Assembly (NCBI GenBank): GCA_964415085.1
Contig: CAYPYI010000047.1
Location: 1 to 10,610, forward strand
Direction: 5' to 3'
Source: CAYPYI01 sp964415085
GTDB lineage: Bacteria; Bacillota; Clostridia; Tissierellales; Tissierellaceae
DNA: 10,610 nucleotides
Of this stretch, positions 1 to 7,037 are shown one piece after another. The position numbers and the translations under genes were made by a program. The first letter of the stretch is position 1. Every line of letters begins with the position of its first letter. The notes below the pieces were generated by a model. The model was not told where the DNA came from. It saw nothing but the letters and a program-made list of their open reading frames with translations, and ran no database searches.

Positions 1-145
1 CTATATAAGATTTTAAATCTTCTATCTTGCTGTCAACATAACTTTTACTTACCAATGGATCCCTATCTGAACCTGGCTCTGAAAACACCACTTGGCTACT
101 TACTACTAGTAATAATATTAAAACTAAAATTGTACTTTTTTTCAT
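1..145 (-). CDS. Small exported protein, N-terminal part only
   Basis: The first 48 codons of a gene that runs off the left edge. The ATG at 145 is preceded by a strong AAGGAGG ribosome binding site (151-158, read on the minus strand). The product starts with Lys-Lys, then a hydrophobic stretch (about residues 5-21) typical of a Sec signal peptide, with probable cleavage near VFS-EPG. No lipobox cysteine is visible. After the signal peptide comes the segment EPGSDRDPLVSKSYVDSKI. A similar PGS-x-x-DPLV-x-KSYVD segment recurs, from memory, at the start of many clostridial secreted or surface proteins of unknown function. It lies downstream of mazF on the same strand but behind a terminator, so it is probably a separate unit. 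The function cannot be given from this fragment. Confidence 0.75.
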   Translation of the reverse strand, partial: MKKSTILVLILLLVVSSQVVFSEPGSDRDPLVSKSYVDSKIEDLKSYI

Positions 146-197
146 AATTACCCTCCTTATTTATAGGCTATTATCTATTATACTATAAATAACAAAA

Positions 198-225
198 AAA
201 TAAGCATAAATTATTATGCTTATTT
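198..225 (-). terminator. Rho-independent terminator after mazF
   Basis: A perfect 12-bp inverted repeat (198-209 with 214-225, 4-base loop) just past the mazF stop codon. Read on the minus strand it is followed by seven T residues (200-194 region). The opposite strand also has a short T run, so it could act in both directions, but no plus-strand gene leads into it. Confidence 0.8.
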
Positions 226-239
226 TTATAATATGTATT

Positions 240-611
240 TTACTTACCTTTATACGGAACACCCATGCTTTTACATAAAGCTGAATCTACATCTTCCATT
301 ACATTTTTATCAAATTTGCCTATTTTCTCCCTTAGTCTTTTCTTGTCTATTGTTCTAACTTGTTCTAGTAAAACTACAGAATCCTTCGGGAGACCATACT
401 CTTGTCCTTTTATAGGTACATGGGTAGGTAGTTTTGCCTTATTTGTTTGTGATGTTATTGCTGCTACTATTGTTGTGGGGCTATACTTATTCCCCACATT
501 GTTTTGCAAAATAACAACTGGCCTTACACCACCTTGTTCCGATCCTACAACTGGACTTAAGTCTGCATAAAATAGATCTCCTCTTTGTACTATCAATTTT
601 TTCACATCCAA
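240..611 (-). CDS. mazF: MazF/EndoA-family mRNA interferase toxin
   Basis: Ribosome-independent endoribonuclease of a type II toxin-antitoxin system. The Bacillus/Clostridia members (EndoA/NdoA) cut single-stranded RNA at UACAU-type sites. The sequence shows the family hallmarks: RGDLFYADLSPVVGSEQGG near the N-terminus, VRPVVILQN, IVAAITSQ, KLPTHV and SVVLLEQVRTIDKKRL. R30 and T53 match the catalytic Arg25 and Thr48 of B. subtilis EndoA if the start is five codons upstream of that protein's. The start is uncertain: no ATG is present. TTG at 611, GTG at 605 and TTG at 596 are all possible, the last giving the usual family N-terminus (118 aa), and none has a clear Shine-Dalgarno sequence. The gene lies downstream of alr as in many Firmicutes, but no antitoxin gene is found in the 127-bp gap. 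Confidence 0.93.
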   Translation of the reverse strand: MDVKKLIVQRGDLFYADLSPVVGSEQGGVRPVVILQNNVGNKYSPTTIVAAITSQTNKAKLPTHVPIKGQEYGLPKDSVVLLEQVRTIDKKRLREKIGKFDKNVMEDVDSALCKSMGVPYKGK

Positions 612-663
612 TTATATATGCAATTATTATGTAATTATTCTAACATTACTTATTCTTAGTAAC

Positions 664-694
664 ATTATACCCAATAATACAAATTATATCACAA
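664..694 (-). promoter_or_regulatory. Possible mazF promoter
   Basis: In the alr-mazF gap a perfect TATAAT (669 to 664, minus strand) is preceded by GGG and, 19 bases upstream, by TTGTGA (694-689), a poor -35. A second TATAAT-like box overlaps it slightly upstream in this very AT-rich stretch. It would let mazF be transcribed separately from acpS-alr. Base composition makes chance matches likely. Confidence 0.4.
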
Positions 695-738
695 ATGAAT
701 ATAATATATATAAATTAATATTTATTTTTATTAATTAT

Positions 739-1902
739 CTATATTAAATAATCAACTACTGATATAACTTTTTTATTTTCCAAATAAACTCTTGGAACTC
801 TTCTTGATTGCATACAAAGAATTTCATAGTTTATTGTTCCTATTTCCTCTGCTAAGTAATCTACAGAAGTAGATTTATTTTTATTACTTATTAATATAAC
901 ATCATCACCTATATTTACATCTTCATCCTTTATATTAATCATACATTGATCCATACATATATTCCCAACAATATCAAATAACTTTCCATTTATTAAAGCT
1001 TTTGCTTTTTGTCTAAAAAGTCTTGTATATCCATCTGCATATCCAATAGGAACTGTAGCTATCTTTGTTTTTTCATCTGTAATATATCTATGACCATAAC
1101 CTATTCCTGTATTTTTTTCTAAAGTCTTAATATGTGTTATTTTAGTTTTAAGCTCTATAGCTGGTTTTAAGTCTATTATTTCCTTATTTACAAATTCTGA
1201 AGGGAAATATCCATATAAAATAATTCCAGCTCTTACCATATCAAGGTTGTATTCTGGAAAATCTAAAATGGCGGCAGAATTTGATACATGTTTTATTGGT
1301 ATATTAACATTTCTTTGTTCAAGTTTATCTACGACATATGTATATCTTTTAAACTGTTCATGTGTAAATGTTTTATCTAACTCATCAGCTCTTGAAAAGT
1401 GAGTGAATATACCTTCTATGTCTAAAAAATTCATTTTGCTTATTTCTTCTATTACATCTACCGATTCATCTGTAGGTTGAAATCCTATTCTACTCATACC
1501 TGTATCAATTTTAATATGAATCTTTATTTTTTCTTCTTTTTCTTTTGCTAATTCGTTTAGGGCTAATGCTGATTCTAGATTGTAAATACTTGGTGTAAGA
1601 TTATATTTAAATAAATACTTAAAATGTTCTATACTTACATTATTTAAAAGAAGTATTTCACAATTTATATTATTCTTTCTAAGCTCTATTCCTTCTTCTA
1701 AAGTAGAAACACATAGTCTATCACACCCTGCATCTAAAAATGCTTTTGCACACTCTACAGCTCCATGTCCATAAGCATCTGCTTTTATTACTGCAGATAC
1801 TAAGGTATCTTTTTTTACAATACCTCTTATGTTTTTGAAATTACTTTTTAAATTATCTAAATCTACTTCTAATCTTGTTGGTCTAAAGTCTAAGTTTTCC
1901 AA
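739..1902 (-). CDS. alr: Alanine racemase (PLP-dependent)
   Basis: Interconverts L- and D-alanine in the cytoplasm, supplying D-Ala for peptidoglycan. The 387-residue length is normal for the family. Visible motifs: VSAVIKADAYGHG with the PLP-binding lysine at K40; IDTGMSRIGF at 132-141; THFSRAD at 167-173; HVSNSAA at 205-211; MVRAGIILYG at 222-231; GIGYGH with catalytic tyrosine Y269; PIGYADGY at 285-292; and ICMDQ at 315-319 in the C-terminal beta domain. The start is TTG, chosen because an AGGAGG sequence lies 7 bases upstream and the next residues match the family start. That ribosome binding site overlaps the acpS stop region (11-bp gap), so acpS and alr are co-transcribed and probably translationally coupled. 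Clostridia often carry more than one alr; which paralogue this is cannot be told here. Confidence 0.96.
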   Translation of the reverse strand: MENLDFRPTRLEVDLDNLKSNFKNIRGIVKKDTLVSAVIKADAYGHGAVECAKAFLDAGCDRLCVSTLEEGIELRKNNINCEILLLNNVSIEHFKYLFKYNLTPSIYNLESALALNELAKEKEEKIKIHIKIDTGMSRIGFQPTDESVDVIEEISKMNFLDIEGIFTHFSRADELDKTFTHEQFKRYTYVVDKLEQRNVNIPIKHVSNSAAILDFPEYNLDMVRAGIILYGYFPSEFVNKEIIDLKPAIELKTKITHIKTLEKNTGIGYGHRYITDEKTKIATVPIGYADGYTRLFRQKAKALINGKLFDIVGNICMDQCMINIKDEDVNIGDDVILISNKNKSTSVDYLAEEIGTINYEILCMQSRRVPRVYLENKKVISVVDYLI

Positions 1903-1913
1903 TTCTAAACCTC

Positions 1914-2282
1914 CTAATATTTTATTACAAAAGAAACTGCATAATCTGTATCATGGGAAATTGACACATCAAATTTACAGTTTTTCTCATCTAATTTTGA
2001 TAAAACATCTTCTGATATTACCACATATGGTTGTCCTGTTTCTTTATGTAATACAGAAATATCCTTCCAAGATAAATCTTTACTTATCCCTGTTTTAAAT
2101 GCCTTACTTACTGCTTCTTTTGTAGCAAACATTCCAGATATTGTTTCTACTTTATAGTTACTTTTAATAATATAATCTATTTCTTTTTTATTAAAAATTT
2201 TATTTAAAAATGCATCTTTATCTCTTTCAAGCAATCTTTTAATTCTATTTATATTTACAAGATCAACACCTATATTATACAT
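1914..2282 (-). CDS. acpS: Holo-[acyl-carrier-protein] synthase
   Basis: Transfers 4'-phosphopantetheine from CoA to the conserved serine of apo-ACP, activating the carrier for fatty-acid synthesis. The 122-residue product is full length. Family motifs are clear: IGVDLVNINRI at the N-terminus with metal-ligand D7; GMFATKEAVSKAF at 50-62 with E56 as the second metal ligand; and VSISHDTDYAVSFVI at 106-120. The ATG at 2282 is preceded by AGAAAGGGAT, a modest ribosome binding site. First gene of the acpS-alr operon, a common Firmicute arrangement, read from the promoter at 2317-2345. Confidence 0.95.
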   Translation of the reverse strand: MYNIGVDLVNINRIKRLLERDKDAFLNKIFNKKEIDYIIKSNYKVETISGMFATKEAVSKAFKTGISKDLSWKDISVLHKETGQPYVVISEDVLSKLDEKNCKFDVSISHDTDYAVSFVIKY

Positions 2283-2316
2283 ATTTTATCCCTTTCTAAT
2301 TAATTCGTTATATATT

Positions 2317-2345
2317 ATTATAAGTCTTTTATCTATTTATATCAA
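2317..2345 (-). promoter_or_regulatory. Sigma-A-type promoter for acpS-alr
   Basis: Minus-strand TTGATA (2345-2340), a 17-base spacer and a perfect TATAAT (2322-2317). The -10 ends 34 bases before the acpS ATG, leaving a short leader. Five of six -35 bases and all -10 bases match consensus with ideal spacing. Confidence 0.75.
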
Positions 2346-2396
2346 CGATAATAGGGCTAGATTAGTAAGATTTTAAATGCAATTTATACAGTAATC

Positions 2397-2405
2397 TGGT
2401 ATAGT
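2397..2405 (+). promoter_or_regulatory. Extended -10 promoter for the aminopeptidase gene
   Basis: TGGTATAGT is an extended -10 (TG-n-TATAGT) lying 41 bases upstream of the ATG at 2447. The region 17 bases further up (ATGCAA, 2377-2382) is a weak -35, which fits an extended -10 promoter. It is divergent from the acpS promoter. Confidence 0.5.
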
Positions 2406-2446
2406 AATATAAAAGATATAAAACAATAAATTAGCGAGGTGGTTTA

Positions 2447-3868
2447 ATGAAATTTAATTTTGGTAAAGATGGTAATATTGATGTAGTATTAGTTTTTGAA
2501 GAAAATAAACTTCAAAATGATTTATTAAACTTTTTAATGGAAAAAGAAATTTTTAAAGCAAGTTTAGGCCAAACTTATTTAGATTTAAATAGTAGTGGAA
2601 AAGGAACTTTATTTTTAGGCCTTGGAAAAGAAGAAGATTTAAAAATTGATAATTTAAGACTAGCTTTCTTTAAATTAGGAAAAGCTTTAGCTGAAAATAA
2701 AGTTGAATCTATTAATTTAAAAGTTGAATCTTTAAATAACTTAGATTATTTCTATACTATAAATGCTATTACTGAAGGATTATTACAATCCACATCAGTT
2801 TTTGATAAGTATTTAAGTAATAAAAAGTTCAACCCTACAATAGAAAATGTATACTTTGAAGTTTCAGATGAAAAAGTAGCTAAGGATGCTATTACTGAAG
2901 CTGAAATTGTATTTGAAGGTATTGAAATTACTAGAGAATTAGTAAATGAAAGAGCAATTAATATGTACCCTGAAGTATTAGCAAACAAAGCTGTTGAATA
3001 TTTAGAGCCAGTTGGCGTTGAAGTTGAAGTTTTTGGACTAGAAGAAATTAAAAAAATGAACATGGAGGCTTTCCTTGCTGTTGCTCATGGCTCAGATAAA
3101 GAACCTAAGTTTATTGTTATGACTTATAATGGAGATCCATCTTCAGATGAAAAAATAGCTCTAGTTGGTAAAGGGTTAACTTATGATTCAGGTGGATATT
3201 CTTTAAAACCTTCAACTAGTATGGACACTATGTATACTGATATGGCAGGTTCTGGTACAGTAATTGGAGCTTTAAGAGCTATTGCTAAAGGAAAAGTTAA
3301 AAGAAATGTTGTTGGAGTTGTAGCTGCTTGTGAAAACTTAGTAGATGGAAAAGCATATAAACCAGGAGATATAATCGGTTCTATGGCTGGAAAAACTATT
3401 GAAGTTTTAAATACTGATGCTGAAGGTAGATTAACATTAGCTGATGCTTTATGGTATACAGTAAAAGAAATTAAAGCTGATAAAATAATAGATCTTGCTA
3501 CTTTAACAGGAGCATGTATTATGGCTTTTGCTGATATAACAACAGGAGCTATTACTAATAATGATGAATTAATGAATGATGTTATAGAAGCTTCTAAACT
3601 AGCAGGAGAACCTATCTGGCAATTACCATCATATGATGAGTATAAAGATATGTTTAAATCTGATTATGCTGATATGGCTAACACTAATACTAAAGGTAGA
3701 GGTGCTGGAACTATAACTGCAGGTTTATTCCTTGAAAACTTTGTAGAAGATACTCCTTGGGTTCACTTAGATATAGCTGGAACTTCTTATTTATCTAGTG
3801 GCAAAAAATATTTACCACAAGGTGCTTCAGGAGTTCATGTTAAAACATTATTTAATTTAGTTAAATAA
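2447..3868 (+). CDS. pepA: Leucyl aminopeptidase, peptidase family M17
   Basis: Cytosolic two-metal (Zn/Mn) exopeptidase that removes N-terminal residues, typically hexameric; role in peptide turnover and amino-acid recycling. The 473-residue product has the variable N-terminal domain (about 1-155) and the catalytic C-terminal domain (about 165-473). Residues matching the E. coli PepA metal ligands and catalytic groups are visible: K242 and D247 in VGKGLTYDSGG, K254 in YSLKP, D265 in YTDMAGSG, and D324, E326 and R328 in the signature NTDAEGRLTLADAL. The ATG has a GAGGTGG ribosome binding site 5 bases upstream. It is a single-gene unit with its own promoter and terminator, converging on the pyrophosphatase gene. 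Confidence 0.95.
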   Translation: MKFNFGKDGNIDVVLVFEENKLQNDLLNFLMEKEIFKASLGQTYLDLNSSGKGTLFLGLGKEEDLKIDNLRLAFFKLGKALAENKVESINLKVESLNNLDYFYTINAITEGLLQSTSVFDKYLSNKKFNPTIENVYFEVSDEKVAKDAITEAEIVFEGIEITRELVNERAINMYPEVLANKAVEYLEPVGVEVEVFGLEEIKKMNMEAFLAVAHGSDKEPKFIVMTYNGDPSSDEKIALVGKGLTYDSGGYSLKPSTSMDTMYTDMAGSGTVIGALRAIAKGKVKRNVVGVVAACENLVDGKAYKPGDIIGSMAGKTIEVLNTDAEGRLTLADALWYTVKEIKADKIIDLATLTGACIMAFADITTGAITNNDELMNDVIEASKLAGEPIWQLPSYDEYKDMFKSDYADMANTNTKGRGAGTITAGLFLENFVEDTPWVHLDIAGTSYLSSGKKYLPQGASGVHVKTLFNLVK

Positions 3869-3884
3869 TAAAAAATAAAAATAT

Positions 3885-3920
3885 AAGCTGATTTAAACAA
3901 ATGTTTAAATCAGCTTTTTT
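3885..3920. terminator. Bidirectional terminator between convergent genes
   Basis: A perfect 15-bp inverted repeat (3885-3899 and 3902-3916; the innermost pairs will open to form the loop). On the plus strand it runs into TTTTTT and then ATTTT, ending the aminopeptidase transcript. On the minus strand it is followed by a T-rich stretch that can end the pyrophosphatase transcript. Confidence 0.88.
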
Positions 3921-3938
3921 ATTTTAATTAATATTAAA

Positions 3939-5755
3939 TTAAATCATCTTTTCTAAATTTGTGAAATATGTTGTAATTGGTGGCACTACTTGTTTTTTTC
4001 TTGATAAGACACCATCAACATAGAAAGAATCTTTTTCTAATTCTTTACCAAATGCTCGAGCCATATGTTCCTTATCTCTACCAGCTACAATCATTTCAGA
4101 TCCTTGAGTAAATATATTAGTTAACATAAGTAAATAAACAGAGTAATTTTTATCTTCACATCTTTTCTCCATTGTCTCTATTAACTCTTCTTTTAAATCT
4201 ACTAAGCTATCTGAGTTCATTGTGTAAACCTGAGCTATACCTACTTTATTATTTTTTATAGCAAATTCTTTAAAGTCTTGTGTTAAAAGCTCTTCTGGAG
4301 TTCTGCCTGTTAAACTTGTTCCTTCTTTAAACATTTCCTCTGCAAAAGTTTCAACATCTAAGTCTGCTATTTTTGATAATCTTTCTAGCATTACTTTATC
4401 TTTAGAAGTTGAAGTTGGAGATCTTAAAAGTAAGGTATCTGATATAATTCCAGCGGCCAATATTCCAGCTATTTTTTTAGATGGAATTCTTCCTGTCTCA
4501 AACATAATAGATCCTATTATTGTACAAGTACTTCCAACAGGTTCATTTCTAAAGTAAATTGGTGAACCTGTGTATACATCAGCAACTCTATGGTGATCTA
4601 TAATCTCCATAATTTCTGCCTCTTCAAGTCCATCAACTGATTGACTTCTTTCGTTATGGTCTACTAAAATTACTTTTTTCTTCATACTTGAAATTAAATG
4701 ATATCTTGAAATAGATCCAATAACTGTATTATCATGATCTACTACTGGATAACTTCTAAATCTTGTCTCACTCATTTGTTGTCTTATATCATTTACTAAA
4801 TCATCTAGTGAGAAATATATAATTTCATCATTAGTCATTACATGTTTAACTGAAACACTCTGTGTAATAAGTCTTGATGCTGTAAAAGTATCATGTGGTG
4901 TTAGTATTAAAGTTATATCCCTACTTTTAACTTTTTCTATTACTTCTTCATCGACTTCATTATCTCCAGTAACTATCATTAATGATATTTCATGTTCTAA
5001 AGCTTCAAGTTGAATATCTTTTCTATCTCCACATATTACGATATCATCATTTTCTATATACTCTCTTAGTGATTCCGGTTCCATAGCAAGAACTAAAAGT
5101 TTTCCATTAAATTCATTTTTACTTTTTGATAAATATAACTGTTTAGCTGATAGAGTATCTATAATATTTTCAATTGTAGCTTTTCCATCATTTAATACTT
5201 TATTATTCCATACATCAATATAACTTTGAATTATATCTGATACTGTAACTATCCCTTTTAAATGTTCATTATCATCAACAACAGGTAAGCTATGAATATT
5301 ATTCATATTCATAATATTTAAAGCTGTTCTTAAAGATATATTAGAACTAATTGGTGCTATATTATCAAATGTTAAATCTTCTACACTTTGTCTTACAGTT
5401 TTAATTAATTCAGGCTTTTCAGCATTAAAATAATCTAATATAAACTGTGTTTCTCTACTTATATTTCNNNNNNNNNNNNNNNNNNNNNNNNNNNNNNNNN
5501 NNNNNNNNNNNNNNNNNNNNNNNNNNNNNNNNNNNNNNNNNNNNNNNNNNNNNNNNNNNNNNNNNNNGGCTTTTCAGCATTAAAATAATCTAATATAAAC
5601 TGTGTTTCTCTACTTATATTTCCAAGTCTTACTGGTACTGCATGTACATCTGAACTACTGTTTTTATAATCTGCATAAGCTATTGCAGCACATATTGAGT
5701 CTGAATCAGGATTCTTATGACCCATTATATAAACAATATCTTTATTATCTTTCAT
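3939..5755 (-). CDS. ppaC: Mn-dependent inorganic pyrophosphatase (family II) with CBS and DRTGG domains; interrupted by an assembly gap
   Basis: Hydrolyses pyrophosphate to phosphate in the cytoplasm, pulling biosynthetic reactions forward. The frame is broken by 100 Ns flanked by a repeated 55-base sequence. Removing one copy plus the Ns (155 bases) gives 1662 bases, exactly 554 codons, with the two parts in frame: a 553-residue protein, a usual length for this subfamily. In that numbering: GHKNPDSDS at about 12-20 (metal binding, DHH family); first CBS region about 70-130; DRTGG region about 160-248; second CBS about 248-302; VILVDHNE at 310-317; catalytic IDHHR around 334-338; DHHA2-type C-terminus with SRKKQVVPPI at 533-542. 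CBS domains of such enzymes bind adenine nucleotides (AMP/ADP inhibit, diadenosine polyphosphates activate in studied members). The ATG at 5755 has an AAGGAG ribosome binding site. The ATG at 5312 is internal to the first CBS domain and is not the start. Confidence 0.93.
5413..5467. repeat. 55-base direct repeat, left copy at contig junction
   Basis: Identical base for base to 5568-5622. It lies immediately against the N run, encodes the same part of the pyrophosphatase (including FNAEK), and is best read as overlapping contig ends, not a biological duplication. Confidence 0.95.
5468..5567. other. Scaffold gap of exactly 100 Ns
   Basis: A placeholder of round length inside the pyrophosphatase gene. 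Because both flanks carry the same 55 bases, the true distance is probably negative: the contigs overlap and no sequence is missing. Confidence 0.97.
5568..5622. repeat. 55-base direct repeat, right copy at contig junction
   Basis: Second copy of 5413-5467. The reading frame continues from here into the N-terminal GHKNPDSDS part of the pyrophosphatase. Confidence 0.95.
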
Positions 5756-5787
5756 TTTTAACTCTCCTTAAATATACTCATTAAGTT

Positions 5788-5817
5788 ATTATAACCTAAT
5801 TAATTATTGTACCACAA
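5788..5817 (-). promoter_or_regulatory. Probable promoter of the pyrophosphatase gene
   Basis: Minus-strand TTGTGG (5817-5812), 18-base spacer, perfect TATAAT (5793-5788), 32 bases before the ATG at 5755. It lies in the 72-bp gap after thiD, where no clear terminator hairpin is seen, so thiD transcripts may also read into this gene. Confidence 0.5.
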
Positions 5818-5827
5818 AGTGCTATAG

Positions 5828-6619
5828 TTAGTCATTAAATTTTAAATTATATAAATGATTTAAAGGGCCTCTTCCTCTTCCCAAATCAAAGTTTTCCTTA
5901 ATTGCTCCAGTTATATAATCTTTGCTATTTCTTATCGATTCTTCCATATTATAACCCTTTGCAAGGTTGGATGCTATTGCAGAAGATAAAGTACATCCAG
6001 TTCCATGAGTATTTTCATTGTTTATTCTATCGCCTTGTATAAATATGTATTCTCCATTTTTATAAAGTAAATCATCTGCGCTAGTTTTTAAATGACCCCC
6101 CTTTATTAATATATATGTATTCAAATTTTCCGCAATAATCTCTGCTGCTTTTATCATATCTTCTTTATCATTTATTTTAATTCCACTTAGAACTTCTGCT
6201 TCAGGTATATTAGGTGTTATAACACTTGCTATAGGTAGTAATTCTTCTATTAATGCTTTTTTTGCATCTTTATTCATTAAAGAGCTTCCACTTGTTGAAA
6301 CCATTACGGGATCTACTACAATATTTTCAGCCTTATAGAACTTTAATCTCTCTACAATTGTCTTTATTATCTCACTATTTGAAACCATACCTACCTTTAC
6401 TGCATCTGGCCTTATATCTTGAAATACTGCATCAATTTGTCCTTTAACAATTTCTTTATCAATTTCTTGTACCCCTACTACTCCTAAGGTATTTTGAACT
6501 GTAATTGCAGTTATAACACTCATAGCATAAGTATTGTGCGCTATAAATGTTTTCATATCTGCCTGTATACCAGCTCCTCCACTACAATCTGAACCTGCTA
6601 TAGTTAGTAATTTTTCCAT
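5828..6619 (-). CDS. thiD: Hydroxymethylpyrimidine/phosphomethylpyrimidine kinase
   Basis: Ribokinase-fold kinase that phosphorylates HMP and then HMP-P in thiamine synthesis or salvage. The 263-residue product is full length. Motifs: TIAGSDCSGGAGIQADMKTF at the N-terminus (substrate binding), VVDPVMVSTSG at 101-111, TPNIPEAEVL at 135-144, LIKGGH at 171-176, and HGTGCTLSSA at 205-214 with C209 in the anion-hole/catalytic region. The ATG at 6619 follows AAAGGAGGA. It stands alone with no other thiamine genes nearby, and the 70-base leader is too short for a TPP riboswitch. Some Firmicute members of this family act as pyridoxine/pyridoxal kinases instead, so vitamin B6 salvage is a real alternative. 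Confidence 0.88.
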   Translation of the reverse strand: MEKLLTIAGSDCSGGAGIQADMKTFIAHNTYAMSVITAITVQNTLGVVGVQEIDKEIVKGQIDAVFQDIRPDAVKVGMVSNSEIIKTIVERLKFYKAENIVVDPVMVSTSGSSLMNKDAKKALIEELLPIASVITPNIPEAEVLSGIKINDKEDMIKAAEIIAENLNTYILIKGGHLKTSADDLLYKNGEYIFIQGDRINNENTHGTGCTLSSAIASNLAKGYNMEESIRNSKDYITGAIKENFDLGRGRGPLNHLYNLKFND

Positions 6620-6648
6620 TAAAATCCTCCTTTGTTCTCTTAGTTTTA

Positions 6649-6676
6649 ATTATATAATTTAATAAAGTAAAGTCAA
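6649..6676 (-). promoter_or_regulatory. Promoter for thiD
   Basis: Minus-strand TTGACT (6676-6671), 16-base spacer, perfect TATAAT (6654-6649), 29 bases before the thiD ATG. It is back to back with the transporter promoter at 6691. Confidence 0.7.
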
Positions 6677-6690
6677 TTTTAAAAAAGTTC

Positions 6691-6719
6691 TTGACATTTT
6701 TTTAATTTCCCCTTATGAT
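6691..6719 (+). promoter_or_regulatory. Sigma-A promoter for the first T-box leader
   Basis: TTGACA (6691-6696), 17-base spacer, TATGAT (6714-6719). Near-perfect consensus with ideal spacing; transcription should start near 6726, just ahead of Stem I of the leader. Confidence 0.9.
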
Positions 6720-6740
6720 TAATAACAATAAACAAAAAGA

Positions 6741-7009
6741 TTAAATGCGTTGATGGAGAAAAAGATATTGATGTTATTTTTAGAGAGTTGGGAATGGTGA
6801 AATCCAACATTAACTAGATATGTAATATTCACTCCTAAGCAGATTTGCTAAAAGACTGTTCAAGTAGGCGAATCCGAAAGCCCATCGTTATAAGGGATAA
6901 GACTGTTAGGTCTGATTGAGTGATGACTTTGTCATAACATGGGTGGTAACGCGGAATATTAAACTTTCGTCCCTATAAGATTATTCTTATAGAGACGGAA
7001 GTTTTTTTT
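6741..7009 (+). promoter_or_regulatory. T-box leader 1, tRNA-sensing; predicted specifier UUC (Phe)
   Basis: A transcription-attenuating leader that binds a specific uncharged tRNA and then lets transcription continue. Stem I: TGC 6746-6748 with GCA 6839-6841, GGAG 6755-6758 with CTCC 6832-6835, AGAGAG at 6782-6787, and the distal loop ATGGTGAA closed by GTTGG/CCAAC. The base just after the specifier and the base helix read NNN-A-CTCC-TAAGC, the arrangement seen in the O. iheyensis glyQ Stem I structure (GGC-A-CUUC-GAGC). This places the specifier at 6828-6830, TTC, phenylalanine. Conserved Stem III/linker CGAAAGCCCATCG is at 6875-6887. The T-box bulge is TGGTAACGCGG (6944-6954); TGGT would pair with an ACCA tRNA end. 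It deviates by one base from the usual TGGTACCGCGG. The terminator follows at 6961. Confidence 0.93.
6961..7009 (+). terminator. Attenuator terminator of T-box leader 1
   Basis: A 20-bp stem (6961-6980 with 6985-7004, one mismatch and one G-T pair, loop TTAT) followed by about eight T residues. The left arm includes CGTCCC, which in the alternative fold pairs with GGGTGG of the T-box to make the antiterminator. This is the standard switch geometry. Confidence 0.9.
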
Positions 7010-7037
7010 ATTTTTAAATTAAATAGGAGGTATTATT

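Noticed and set aside
265..570. Plus-strand frames opposite mazF, alr, pepA, pyrophosphatase, thiD and the transporter genes (265-570, 1829-2098, 2752-3063, 5602-5784, 6253-6447, 7316-7738, 8646-8906, 10204-10455)
   Set aside because: All are antisense or shifted shadows of well-supported genes, with no family resemblance and no convincing ribosome binding sites.
710..735. A terminator after alr
   Set aside because: Only weak AT-only self-complementarity (about 6 bp) without a G-C closed stem, so alr may read through into mazF.
3939..5312. The 457-codon minus-strand frame starting at the ATG at 5312 as the complete gene
   Set aside because: The frame is open upstream through 5467, that ATG is inside the first CBS domain, there is no ribosome binding site, and the catalytic N-terminal GHKNPDSDS part lies across the gap.
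5413..5622. A 55-base direct repeat as a biological duplication or recombination site
   Set aside because: It sits exactly against a 100-N placeholder, and removing one copy restores the reading frame, so contig-end overlap explains it.
6620..6690. A TPP riboswitch before thiD
   Set aside because: The leader is about 30 bases after the -10 and has no THI-box core.
6818..6825. AUG in the specifier region of leader 1 (and the aligned AUG in leader 2) as a methionine specifier
   Set aside because: The aligned ATG in leader 2 lies in the helix closing the specifier loop (CATG with CATG), and it is too far from the base helix compared with the known specifier position.
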